DNA of 7,377 bases from JALSHZ01 sp964439815 (GCA_964439815.1 CAYTPO010000092.1:1-7377), one strand, 5' to 3'; shown: positions 1 through 6,509, counted from the stretch's first letter. A program made the numbers and translations. The notes: generated by a model from the letters alone, not told the origin.

Positions 1-2236
1 CCGGGATGCACTTCGGGGTGTCGGGGGATTTGATTCCCTGCCTGGCTGCGAAATGCATGACCTTGCTTTCAAAGTCGTCGAGCGATGGGGCGAGAAGGCT
101 GTGGGCCATATTCAAGATGTATTGGTCCATACTCCAAAGGAGGTTCAGGAGCCGGATGAAGCGATTCTCATGTTGACGGTAAGGAATCATCTGGAGCGCT
201 CCGGTATCTCTGCACTTGCCGGGCCCGGGTATCTCCCTGGTACGGTACGGGTAAACCACATTCATGCAGAGGAAGAATTTGTCTCGATTGTCATAGTAAA
301 CCGAAACAAGTCTGAGTATATCTCCTCGTGTGTCAAATCCCTGGTTGCAAAAACAGCTTATGAGAATTTCGAAATAATAATTGCCGATTTGGGGAGTGAC
401 GACCCAGATACCCTGGGTTTCTATGAAGAGATTACCGGAGACCAGTCTGTTGCAGTTCATGTAATGAACCTGGAATCAACGCTGACGGTTGCTGAGGCTT
501 GCAACAAGGCTGCAGCTGAAGTATCGGGGGAGTATCTGCTATTTCTGAAACACCATGTCGAAGCAAAACAGGCGCAATGGCTGTCTCGTATCATGTCTCA
601 TGCACAACGCCCGGACGTTGGTATCGTTGGGCCGCGGGTTGTCTTTCCCGAGACAACATTCCTGGCAGATGCGGGATTGATACTGGGGATGGGGGATGTG
701 GCCGGTAAACCCTTTGTATCCCAGCTTACTCTGGGTGGCAAGGGGTATATGGAACGTGCACAGATCGACCAGAATTTCTCGGCGGTCAGCGACACCGCCC
801 TGATGATCAGGAAATCGCTATTTGACAAGATTGGCGGGATGGACACTGATGCCTTGAGCAAGGATTATCTGGATGTTGATTTATGCATGAGAGTGGGTGA
901 GGCGGGCTACAAGATTGTATGGACACCATATTCCGTGCTGATGGCCTATCGCGGAAATGCGCATATTTCGGATAAGACCAAAGGGGAAAAATATCTGCAT
1001 GAGGTTGTTGCGCTGAATGCGGCTCGTGAAGCCATTATGAAGAAATGGTTTCACCGGATTATTCATGACCCTTGTTATAACCAAAATCTTGACCTGACAC
1101 CGGGGAATGCCTTTCTGGTCAATGACAAACTGCCTATGAACTGGGATATTCGATTCCATGAGCGTAGTCGGGTGCTAGGGCTACCATTGAGCGGCGGTAG
1201 TGGTGAGTACCGTATTATTCAGCCGTTTGATGTGATCTCCAGGGATGCGTTGCAACAGACAGAACACCGAGTTGTTGTCAAGGGAATGTCCAACCAGATG
1301 TCGCTTGTACCGATAGCCAGAATGGATCCGGATGTATTGGTTGTTCAAGCCGGGATCGATGACATGCACGTGGGGCTTCTTCAGGATATTGCCGAGTACA
1401 AACCGGAGATATTTCGGGTATTCAGTCTTGATGATCTCATTACGGAGATCCCCGAGACAAGTTCCGTGTACAGGCACTTCAAGGGAAATTTTCGCAATGC
1501 CAGAGCCCGGTTACGCAAGGCGCTTTCACTGTGTGATCGAATGATTGTGACAACTCGGACATTGGCGGATGCCTACTCCGATATGATTGACGATATCCGT
1601 GTTATACCCAATCGTTTGCAGAAGGATGTCTGGATTCCACTTGAATCCAGGCGTCGTGTGAGTCAAAAGCCCAGAATTGGCTGGGTAGGTGCGCAGCAGC
1701 ACAAGGGGGATCTGGAAATAATCATAGATGTGGTAAAGAAAACATCCGAAGCGCTGGATTGGGTATTCATGGGGATGTGTCCAGAAGAGATTCGCCCCTA
1801 CGTTAAGGAGTACCATATCGATTGGGTAGATTATGAAAAGTATCCGGAGAAAATGGCATCCCTCAATCTTGATATCGCGGTGGCGCCACTGGAAATCAAC
1901 AGGTTCAATGAGGCAAAAAGCAATTTGAGATTATTGGAGTATGGCATTCTCGGGTGGCCTGTAGTCTGTACTGATATTACTCCGTACCAAACCATGGATG
2001 CGCCCGTAAAGCGAGTTCCCAATGAAACGGATGCCTGGGTGGAAGCCATAATGCGCTATGCCAATAATCTGGAGTTGGCAGAGAAGGAGGGGGATGCGCT
2101 CCGTAAATGGGTCAAACGCCATTTTATCCTGGAAGACCATATCAACGAATGGGCCAGGGCATTTACGCCCGTCAATTCCAGTGTGCCGATAGTCCAGGGT
2201 AAATTCGGTGGGAACGTGAGGGCTGTAAATCGCTGA
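1..2236 (+). CDS. Multi-domain glycosyltransferase (GT2 remnant, GT2, GT4-like), 5' truncated by window edge
   Basis: The frame is open from base 2, so the Met at 53 is very likely internal. The residues before and after it (GGFD ... HDLAFKV ... GHIQDVLVH) resemble the tail of a GT2 domain. Residues below count from that Met. A second GT2 domain spans about 75-305: it opens VSIVIVNRN, keeps the nucleotide-binding type DLGSDD (112-117) and has DVDLCMR at 274-280. A DPCYNQNL motif follows. The C-terminal part (about 445-700) is GT4-like, with GWVGAQQHKGD from 543, a GMCPEEIRPY stretch and EAKSNLRLLEYG around 620-631. The protein probably transfers sugars from nucleotide donors in the cytoplasm, for a surface polysaccharide or a glycoprotein such as flagellin; donor and acceptor are not readable. 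Oddity: the position where relatives carry NDD/DXD reads KHH (166-168), so the middle domain may be inactive. The glycosyltransferase call is firm; the pathway is inference. Confidence 0.88.
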   Translation, partial: RDALRGVGGFDSLPGCEMHDLAFKVVERWGEKAVGHIQDVLVHTPKEVQEPDEAILMLTVRNHLERSGISALAGPGYLPGTVRVNHIHAEEEFVSIVIVNRNKSEYISSCVKSLVAKTAYENFEIIIADLGSDDPDTLGFYEEITGDQSVAVHVMNLESTLTVAEACNKAAAEVSGEYLLFLKHHVEAKQAQWLSRIMSHAQRPDVGIVGPRVVFPETTFLADAGLILGMGDVAGKPFVSQLTLGGKGYMERAQIDQNFSAVSDTALMIRKSLFDKIGGMDTDALSKDYLDVDLCMRVGEAGYKIVWTPYSVLMAYRGNAHISDKTKGEKYLHEVVALNAAREAIMKKWFHRIIHDPCYNQNLDLTPGNAFLVNDKLPMNWDIRFHERSRVLGLPLSGGSGEYRIIQPFDVISRDALQQTEHRVVVKGMSNQMSLVPIARMDPDVLVVQAGIDDMHVGLLQDIAEYKPEIFRVFSLDDLITEIPETSSVYRHFKGNFRNARARLRKALSLCDRMIVTTRTLADAYSDMIDDIRVIPNRLQKDVWIPLESRRRVSQKPRIGWVGAQQHKGDLEIIIDVVKKTSEALDWVFMGMCPEEIRPYVKEYHIDWVDYEKYPEKMASLNLDIAVAPLEINRFNEAKSNLRLLEYGILGWPVVCTDITPYQTMDAPVKRVPNETDAWVEAIMRYANNLELAEKEGDALRKWVKRHFILEDHINEWARAFTPVNSSVPIVQGKFGGNVRAVNR

Positions 2237-2237
2237 G

Positions 2238-2252
2238 TTCCCTGGCAGGGAA
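2238..2252 (+). other. Short perfect hairpin just after the glycosyltransferase stop codon
   Basis: TTCCCT (2238-2243) and AGGGAA (2247-2252) form a 6-bp stem with a 3-base loop, starting one base after the stop. No T-run follows, so it is not a convincing Rho-independent terminator. It may protect the mRNA 3' end or be incidental. Confidence 0.4.
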
Positions 2253-2324
2253 ACTGAATGCAAATGTCGTTTGGTTTCCAGATGGTTATTAGATCGATAA
2301 AATCAAATACAGTTCAATAGTTTT

Positions 2325-2378
2325 GCAGCAAGGGAGGAGTATCCGATCCAGGGTTGGATCCGATGAACTCCTTGCTGC
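2325..2378 (+). promoter_or_regulatory. Leader hairpin upstream of the methyltransferase
   Basis: GCAGCAAGG (2325-2333) pairs perfectly with CCTTGCTGC (2370-2378). Further in, GATCCA (2345-2350) pairs with TGGATC (2355-2360) around a 4-base loop, and 2341-2343 pair with 2362-2364. The result is about 18 bp in one long stem with an internal loop. The right arm ends only three bases before the methyltransferase ribosome binding site (GAGGGG, 2382-2387), so folding could affect translation or mRNA stability. The left arm contains a purine-rich, Shine-Dalgarno-like GGGAGGAG. No T-run follows, so it is not a classical terminator. The role is inferred. Confidence 0.5.
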
Positions 2379-2393
2379 CTTGAGGGGTAGACA

Positions 2394-3068
2394 ATGAAAC
2401 AGACACCAGTACACGATTCACACAATCCAGATCTGCTTACCTTCATGCCCGCCAATGCGCAACGCGTGTTGGAGGTTGGGTGCAGCTCGGGCGCGCTGGC
2501 GAGAGAGTACAAGAAGATCAACAAGGAATGTCGCTATATTGGTATAGATATCGATGCTGAATATACCACTCTTGCCCAGCGACATTGCGATATCGCGATT
2601 TGCGCTGATATCGAACATCCTGATTTCGATGTGGCATCAACGGGGAGTGGTGTTGACTGTTGGGTTTTCGGGGATACGATTGAGCATTTCAGGGATCCTT
2701 GGAAGGTATTGTCGGAGATACGGAAGGTTATTTCGCCAAATGGAACGATTGTCGCCTGCATACCAAATGCGCAACACTGGAGTGTGCAAACAAGATTGAA
2801 CAAAGGGTTGTTCCAGTATGAAGATTCGGGCTTGCTTGACCGTACACACCTCCGCTGGTTTACTCGAAAGACGATATTCGAGCTGTTCGAGTCGACCGGT
2901 TATCGTGTTGAAGATGGCATGCCTCGTATCTTCGGGGCGGATCAGGCAGGGCTCGATCCAATACTCCTCAATATAAGAAATATGGCATTGGCACTTGGAG
3001 ACGATCCGGAGATTGCCGTCGAAGATGCCATGCCGTTGCAATATGTTGTACGTGCGGTGCCTGTGTGA
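2394..3068 (+). CDS. Class I SAM-dependent methyltransferase
   Basis: A 224-residue cytoplasmic enzyme with a Rossmann-type methyltransferase fold. Motif I is LEVGCSSG (26-33) and binds S-adenosylmethionine. The acidic post-I loop is GIDID (50-54). GDTIEHFRDP (93-102) is the motif II region, and IPNAQHW (123-129) follows strand 5. DRTHLRWFT (149-157), followed by a helix ending STGY, is typical of the Methyltransf_11/23-type enzymes common in polysaccharide and glycan clusters. The start is supported by GAGGGG at 2382-2387, six bases ahead of the ATG. Length is normal for a stand-alone enzyme and no transmembrane segment is visible. It lies between two glycosyltransferases, so methylation of a sugar, or capping of a glycan chain, is the likely job. 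The substrate is unknown, and an O- versus N-methyl target cannot be told from the sequence. Confidence 0.9.
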   Translation: MKQTPVHDSHNPDLLTFMPANAQRVLEVGCSSGALAREYKKINKECRYIGIDIDAEYTTLAQRHCDIAICADIEHPDFDVASTGSGVDCWVFGDTIEHFRDPWKVLSEIRKVISPNGTIVACIPNAQHWSVQTRLNKGLFQYEDSGLLDRTHLRWFTRKTIFELFESTGYRVEDGMPRIFGADQAGLDPILLNIRNMALALGDDPEIAVEDAMPLQYVVRAVPV

Positions 3069-3125
3069 CGCTCTTCAGTCAGTAGTTTTTTTGAAAGGAA
3101 GCAATCTGTCTCGGCAAGAGATGTA

Positions 3126-3172
3126 GTAACCACTCAGCGAGTGGTTCACATAAGCAGTAGCTGAGTAGTTAC
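3126..3172 (+). promoter_or_regulatory. Two mutually exclusive hairpins in the leader of the TPR glycosyltransferase
   Basis: Hairpin A is a perfect 8-bp stem, AACCACTC (3128-3135) with GAGTGGTT (3139-3146), and a 3-base loop. Hairpin B pairs the same left segment, GTAACCACTCAG (3126-3137), with CTGAGTAGTTAC (3161-3172) at 11 of 12 positions. The left arm cannot be in both at once. This resembles the switching layout of attenuators, but no terminator T-run follows either hairpin and no leader peptide is obvious. The structures are visible in the sequence; the function is inferred. Confidence 0.45.
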
Positions 3173-3247
3173 GAGTGTGTACAGTAAGGACAGTAGGGTA
3201 ATTGTAAGTTCAAGTGGCGATATTCCGGATCACAAAGGGAGTTGAAA

Positions 3248-4396
3248 ATGGAAGCAGGGAATAGTGGGAAAATAGTAATTGTCAGTGCAACAAGGTGTTC
3301 CGAAGAGGAATTCTGGGACGGGTCTGCTCTGGGGATATCCATAAAGCAAAAGATAAAAGATGACCCTCGGTTGTCGGCCGATATAAGCTTTCGGAATACT
3401 CGGGGTCTTCCGGAAGTGTACAACGATGCCGTGAGGAAGGCGGATTTGGGGGATATTCTGGTCTTTGTCCATGATGATGTCTGGATGGATGAAAGCGACC
3501 CCGGTTCCACGATTCTGGAAGGTCTATTGCATTTTGATGTTCTTGGTGTGGCAGGAAATCGTCGCTGGCTCCCTGGTCAGCCAGCATGGGCATTCATTGA
3601 TGACAAATTCACCTGGGATGATCGGGAAAATTTAAGCGGGGCGGTGGGGCATGGAGAGACTGCCTGTGGCCCGATATCAGAATTCGGAGCGGTTCCGGCG
3701 GAATGCGAACTGCTGGATGGTGTATTACTGGTGGTCAGAAAGAAGACATTGGTGGATAACGATCTGATGTTTGACCCGCAATTCGATTTTCATTTTTATG
3801 ATATGGACTTCTGCAGAAGCGCAAGGGAGCGAGGGCTCAGGCTGGGGACGTGGAATTTGCGAATCACTCACCAAAGCGGAGGTGCGTTCGGATCACCTTC
3901 CTGGCGTGAAAAGCATGGGTTGTATATGCAGAAGTGGGAGGCTGTGACTGATTCGGTTAAGAACGACGTGATGAACGATCTTGAAGTTGCGATAACACCA
4001 ATATTCAAAAAGGCGGTAGCACACCAGTATTCCCAGGATCTGGGAACTGCTGCGCAGCTTTACGCCATCATTCTTGGGGTAGACCCCAGGAATCCTGCGG
4101 CAAATCATAATCTCGGAGTGATTGAGGTAAAAGAGAAGGGTGCCATGGAAGCGCTCCCGCGATTTGAGATGGCGGTAACCGAGGATCCTTCATGTGAGGA
4201 ATTCTGGGTAAGTTATATTGATGCGCTCATGAAATGCGGGGCCAAGGATACGGCATTGTCTGCACTGCAATGGGGAACAAAGTTTGGTCTTCGCAAGGAA
4301 ACAGCTGTCTTGCTCGAAGAATGCTATGGAGAAAAAGCACTGTTCGAGGTCAAGAGCCTGGTTTGTGACAATGCCAGTCGTGTCAGCGTGTGTTGA
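3248..4396 (+). CDS. Glycosyltransferase (GT2-like, Glyco_tranf_2_5 type) with C-terminal TPR-like repeats
   Basis: The 382-residue protein has two parts. Residues about 8-230 resemble GT-A fold glycosyltransferases. They contain VFVHDDVWM (72-80) with the acidic pair expected to bind metal and sugar nucleotide, a GVAGNRRW stretch (100-107), LLDGVLLVVRK (156-166), FHFYDMDFC (181-189) and ITHQSGG (206-212). This order matches the Glyco_tranf_2_5-like family. Residues about 251-350 form two to three degenerate TPR-like helical repeats, the clearest being 285-318 (NHNLG ... ALPRFEMAV ... DP), probably for protein or acceptor binding. The ATG at 3248 is preferred because GGGAG (3237-3241) lies six bases ahead; the in-frame TTG at 3242 abuts that site. 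No signal peptide is visible, so it acts in the cytoplasm. TPR-glycosyltransferase combinations occur in protein and flagellin glycosylation; the target here is inference. Confidence 0.85.
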   Translation: MEAGNSGKIVIVSATRCSEEEFWDGSALGISIKQKIKDDPRLSADISFRNTRGLPEVYNDAVRKADLGDILVFVHDDVWMDESDPGSTILEGLLHFDVLGVAGNRRWLPGQPAWAFIDDKFTWDDRENLSGAVGHGETACGPISEFGAVPAECELLDGVLLVVRKKTLVDNDLMFDPQFDFHFYDMDFCRSARERGLRLGTWNLRITHQSGGAFGSPSWREKHGLYMQKWEAVTDSVKNDVMNDLEVAITPIFKKAVAHQYSQDLGTAAQLYAIILGVDPRNPAANHNLGVIEVKEKGAMEALPRFEMAVTEDPSCEEFWVSYIDALMKCGAKDTALSALQWGTKFGLRKETAVLLEECYGEKALFEVKSLVCDNASRVSVC

Positions 4397-4471
4397 TGTG
4401 CAATCGTAATCGCAGTTGCGGATGCCACCGTGGATCATGACGGGGTTTCTGCCTGGATGACACCTTGAAGC

Positions 4472-4503
4472 GGGAAACTCAGCAGGTATCTTTGAGTGTT
4501 CCC
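4472..4503 (+). terminator. Possible terminator after the glycan gene group
   Basis: GGGAAACTCA (4472-4481) pairs with TGAGTGTTCCC (4493-4503) as a 10-bp stem with one bulged base and an 11-base loop. It begins 76 bases after the stop at 4396. The following sequence is only moderately T-rich (GGATTATTCTATT), so intrinsic termination would be weak. Position and shape favour an end-of-transcript structure. Confidence 0.4.
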
Positions 4504-4522
4504 CGGATTATTCTATTCCCCT

Positions 4523-4541
4523 ACTGACAATTCCTGTCAGT
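4523..4541. promoter_or_regulatory. Perfect 7-bp palindrome (possible operator or hairpin)
   Basis: ACTGACA (4523-4529) and TGTCAGT (4535-4541) are perfect inverted repeats around a 5-base centre. There is no T-run behind it, so it is not a standard terminator. It lies about 200 bases upstream of the cytochrome start, far for a simple operator of a promoter near 4670. It could be a regulator site or an RNA hairpin. Confidence 0.35.
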
Positions 4542-4699
4542 TATGGGATCCATCGACCTTCTTCTCTCCTCCCAGGGTTCTTGATGAGCGATCCTGGTTC
4601 AGCAATCCACCTTTATTAGGAAATCCTGAATTATCATATGTTTATCAAAGGCATGATGTGGCGTGATATATAGGGATTTCGCTGCAATGTAACTTGTAG

Positions 4700-4714
4700 G
4701 GGGGAACGACCCCC
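4700..4714 (+). promoter_or_regulatory. G/C hairpin ahead of the cytochrome ribosome binding site
   Basis: GGGGG (4700-4704) and CCCCC (4710-4714) enclose a 5-base loop, and flanking TTG (4694-4696) and CAA can add outer pairs across a small bulge. The hairpin ends 16 bases before the Shine-Dalgarno AGGAG (4731-4735). It would sit in the 5' untranslated region and could stabilise the mRNA. Function is inferred. Confidence 0.35.
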
Positions 4715-4745
4715 AACGCCAATCCCACCGAGGAGACAATAAATA

Positions 4746-6068
4746 ATGCAACAAGTTCAACATGTCACAGAAATACGTACCGGCCAGACACCAGGCCGTA
4801 CAGCCGGCGGCTTGAAGCTTCAGGGAAGAGGGCGCAAATTTGTCGGTTTTGTTCTCAGTTTGATGTTTGTGATGCCATTGGTATCGCAGGCGGAAAACAA
4901 GAGCACCAAGGTCAACGTACCACCGCCGTCCTCGCCGCATGAGGTCTCGGCCAAGCTCTGCGGGGAATGCCATCAGGAAATCTACAAGGAGTGGTCGAAC
5001 TCCATGCACAGTAATAGTACTGCGCTGGACGACCCTATCCACAACGCATTCTATCGCAAGGTCATGGGAGATCCCACGCAGGAAGGTCTCAAGTCCAAGA
5101 AGGGGAAGTACCCGGTTTGTCTGCGATGCCACGCACCCAACGCAGCCATCAGCAAAAAGACCAAGCTGGATTCGAAGCCTGCCTTCAGGGAAGGTATCAA
5201 CTGTGTCTTCTGTCATACCGTCACCGCATTCAAGGGTACCAAGAAACCGGATGGCAAGCTGCGACTTGGTCAGGCGGCCTACGAGGTATCCGACACCAGC
5301 CTGCAGGCACCCTCGGGCAAGAATTATTCGACCATGCCCGCGGATGACAATGGTTCTCCCACCTCACAGCCATTCCATCCGTTTCCGATGATGGGCGGTA
5401 ACGCAGCCGTATTGAAGACCAACGATATCTGCATGGGGTGCCATGACCGCCGGAACAATTTTCATGGTGTACCGCTGTGTGCAACGGGTGACGAAATCAA
5501 GATGTCCAAGTCCGAGGTGACCTGCCAGTCCTGCCATATGCCCATGGTGGAGGGGCACGCCAATCACTCCATGGCGGGTGGTCATGACGGCAATATGGTG
5601 CGTCGAGCGGTAACGATCAAACTCGATCTGGTCAAGGCTGAGGGAGCTTATCAGGCGACGGTGAAGATGAAGAACCTGCTGCCTCACAAGTTTCCGACTG
5701 GAGCACCTTTCCGCATCGCCTATCTGAAGCTTGCGGCTTATGATGATGAAGGCAAGCTGGTATGGCAGAACTTCAAGGAGCACCCGTTGAAGGATGATCC
5801 TCAGGCAGTGCTGGTCTACACGCTGGGTAACAAGGAGGGCAAGCCATCGATGCCGCCCAAGGCAACACAGGTGTTGGGAGACACCCGGTTGGAACCACAC
5901 AAGGAACGGTCACTGCAGTACAAGATCTCGGGTGAAAATATCAAGGTGGTGAAAGCCGAGATCATGTACAACCTGTTGCTACCCAAGCTGAACAAGAAAC
6001 TCGACAAGGTGCTGACCCAGGATCTCAAGGAATCCAAGGTTGTTGCAACGTCGGAAGTTCGGCTGTAA
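4746..6068 (+). CDS. Periplasmic pentaheme cytochrome c, C554-like
   Basis: A 440-residue exported electron carrier. Five CXXCH heme-attachment motifs are present: CGECH (72), CLRCH (125), CVFCH (153), CMGCH (229) and CQSCH (260). Histidines such as the one in NSMHSN just after the first motif could be distal ligands. The heme region resembles the cytochrome c554 family. The C-terminal part (from about 285) has no heme motif and looks beta-rich; it carries NLLPHKFPTG (310-319), an HxFPTG motif seen in other multiheme cytochromes of this type. A hydrophobic segment (about 32-46) ends in VSQA, giving likely cleavage after residue 49. The stretch before it is about 30 residues, long for a signal peptide, yet AGGAG at 4731-4735 clearly supports this start and no better internal start exists. 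No partner redox gene is adjacent. The role is electron transfer or small-molecule redox chemistry in the periplasm; the substrate is unknown. Confidence 0.9.
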   Translation: MQQVQHVTEIRTGQTPGRTAGGLKLQGRGRKFVGFVLSLMFVMPLVSQAENKSTKVNVPPPSSPHEVSAKLCGECHQEIYKEWSNSMHSNSTALDDPIHNAFYRKVMGDPTQEGLKSKKGKYPVCLRCHAPNAAISKKTKLDSKPAFREGINCVFCHTVTAFKGTKKPDGKLRLGQAAYEVSDTSLQAPSGKNYSTMPADDNGSPTSQPFHPFPMMGGNAAVLKTNDICMGCHDRRNNFHGVPLCATGDEIKMSKSEVTCQSCHMPMVEGHANHSMAGGHDGNMVRRAVTIKLDLVKAEGAYQATVKMKNLLPHKFPTGAPFRIAYLKLAAYDDEGKLVWQNFKEHPLKDDPQAVLVYTLGNKEGKPSMPPKATQVLGDTRLEPHKERSLQYKISGENIKVVKAEIMYNLLLPKLNKKLDKVLTQDLKESKVVATSEVRL

Positions 6069-6073
6069 TGACG

Positions 6074-6107
6074 AAAAAGCCCGCTGTCCTGAAAAGGATA
6101 GCGGGCT
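6074..6107 (-). terminator. Rho-independent terminator of the small secreted protein gene
   Basis: AGCCCGCTGTCC (6078-6089) pairs with GGATAGCGGGCT (6096-6107) over 12 bp, including one G-U, with a 6-base loop. Read on the minus strand, the stem runs into TTTTT (complement of 6074-6078), the classical form. It lies 49 bases past the minus-strand stop at 6157. On the plus strand it begins nine bases after the cytochrome stop but lacks a T-run there, so it may serve that gene only weakly. Confidence 0.85.
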
Positions 6108-6156
6108 GAATGCTGCCTATCTGCCTGCGGTATGAACGCTCCGGGGTAAGGGGCAC

Positions 6157-6438
6157 TCAATAAGGCGAGATATCCAGAAAATTGTCCGGAATCAGGCTGG
6201 CGCTATGCTTGGCACCGGCGTCGGCCTCACGTCTGTTCTGAGCAATCTCCTCTGCTGCTGCAGTGGCTGCTTTTTCCGATGCCGTTTCGGATACACCAAA
6301 GCTGGCAATCGCCGCCTGCATCTGCTGTACATCAATCGAATCCTGCCCGTCTGTTTCTGCTGCCGCATTTGCCATACTGCCTGTTGCCATGGCAAGGGCC
6401 AACAGCAGGGATGATACGGGACGAATCATGGTGCTCAT
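6157..6438 (-). CDS. Small secreted or periplasmic protein of unknown function
   Basis: A 93-residue protein with a clear Sec signal peptide: MSTMIR n-region, a hydrophobic core rich in Leu and Ala (about 7-20), and AxA cleavage sites (ANA at 23-25 or AAA at 25-27). The mature part is about 66-68 residues. It is rich in Ala, Glu and Gln over 35-75, probably helical, and ends in a distinct hydrophobic/aromatic tail, LIPDNFLDISPY. It has no cysteine, heme motif or lipobox. The start is well supported: TGGAGAC on the minus strand places GGAG seven bases ahead of the ATG at 6438. A promoter (6481-6509) and an intrinsic terminator (6074-6107) flank it, so it is a complete single-gene unit, convergent with the cytochrome and divergent from parC. 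I do not recognise the family. That it is a real gene is likely; its function is open. Confidence 0.72.
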   Translation of the reverse strand: MSTMIRPVSSLLLALAMATGSMANAAAETDGQDSIDVQQMQAAIASFGVSETASEKAATAAAEEIAQNRREADAGAKHSASLIPDNFLDISPY

Positions 6439-6480
6439 GTCATGTCTCCAATAGAGATTTAGAAGATACTAATATACTTA

Positions 6481-6509
6481 TATATAGTCTCTAATACCCT
6501 CAGGGTCAA
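6481..6509 (-). promoter_or_regulatory. Sigma-70-type promoter for the small secreted protein gene
   Basis: Read on the minus strand, TTGACC (6504-6509) is followed after exactly 17 bases by TATATA (6481-6486). This is a near-consensus -35 and a fair -10. The predicted start of transcription would be near 6474, about 35 bases before the ATG at 6438. The AT-rich leader includes imperfect dyads (ACTA 6468-6471 with TAGT 6485-6488; TAGAGA 6452-6457 with TCTCTA 6488-6493) that could bind a regulator. Confidence 0.65.

Larger units (their letters stand above)
4397..4745. other. 349-base intergenic spacer before the cytochrome gene
   Basis: No convincing coding frame is visible. It contains the stem at 4472-4503, the palindrome at 4523-4541, a G/C hairpin at 4700-4714 and a Shine-Dalgarno AGGAG at 4731-4735. 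An AT-rich block at 4612-4672, including TATCAT (4632-4637) and TATATA (4667-4672), is the most likely promoter area for the cytochrome gene. No -35 with good spacing and match was found, so no promoter is called. Confidence 0.5.

Noticed and set aside
53..55. ATG at 53 as the true start of the first glycosyltransferase
   Set aside because: The frame is open to the window edge and the upstream residues (GGFD...) fit a GT2 domain end that continues across this Met.
3066..3092. T-run of seven at 3086-3092 as a terminator after the methyltransferase
   Set aside because: Only a 4-bp stem (3066-3069 with 3078-3081) precedes it, and four more bases separate the stem from the T-run. This is too weak for an intrinsic terminator.
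3242..3247. TTG at 3242 as the start of the TPR glycosyltransferase
   Set aside because: It directly abuts the GGGAG ribosome binding site, leaving no spacing. The ATG at 3248 has a six-base spacer.
4635..4648. FNR/ANR-like box (CATAT-N4-ATCAA) upstream of the cytochrome gene
   Set aside because: Only one half-site matches (7 of 10 overall), and its distance to the best -10 candidate does not fit the usual -41.5 position.
4599..5216. Minus-strand 205-codon open frame
   Set aside because: It is antisense to the first third of the cytochrome gene, whose heme motifs, signal peptide and ribosome binding site are convincing. The minus-strand translation shows no domain.
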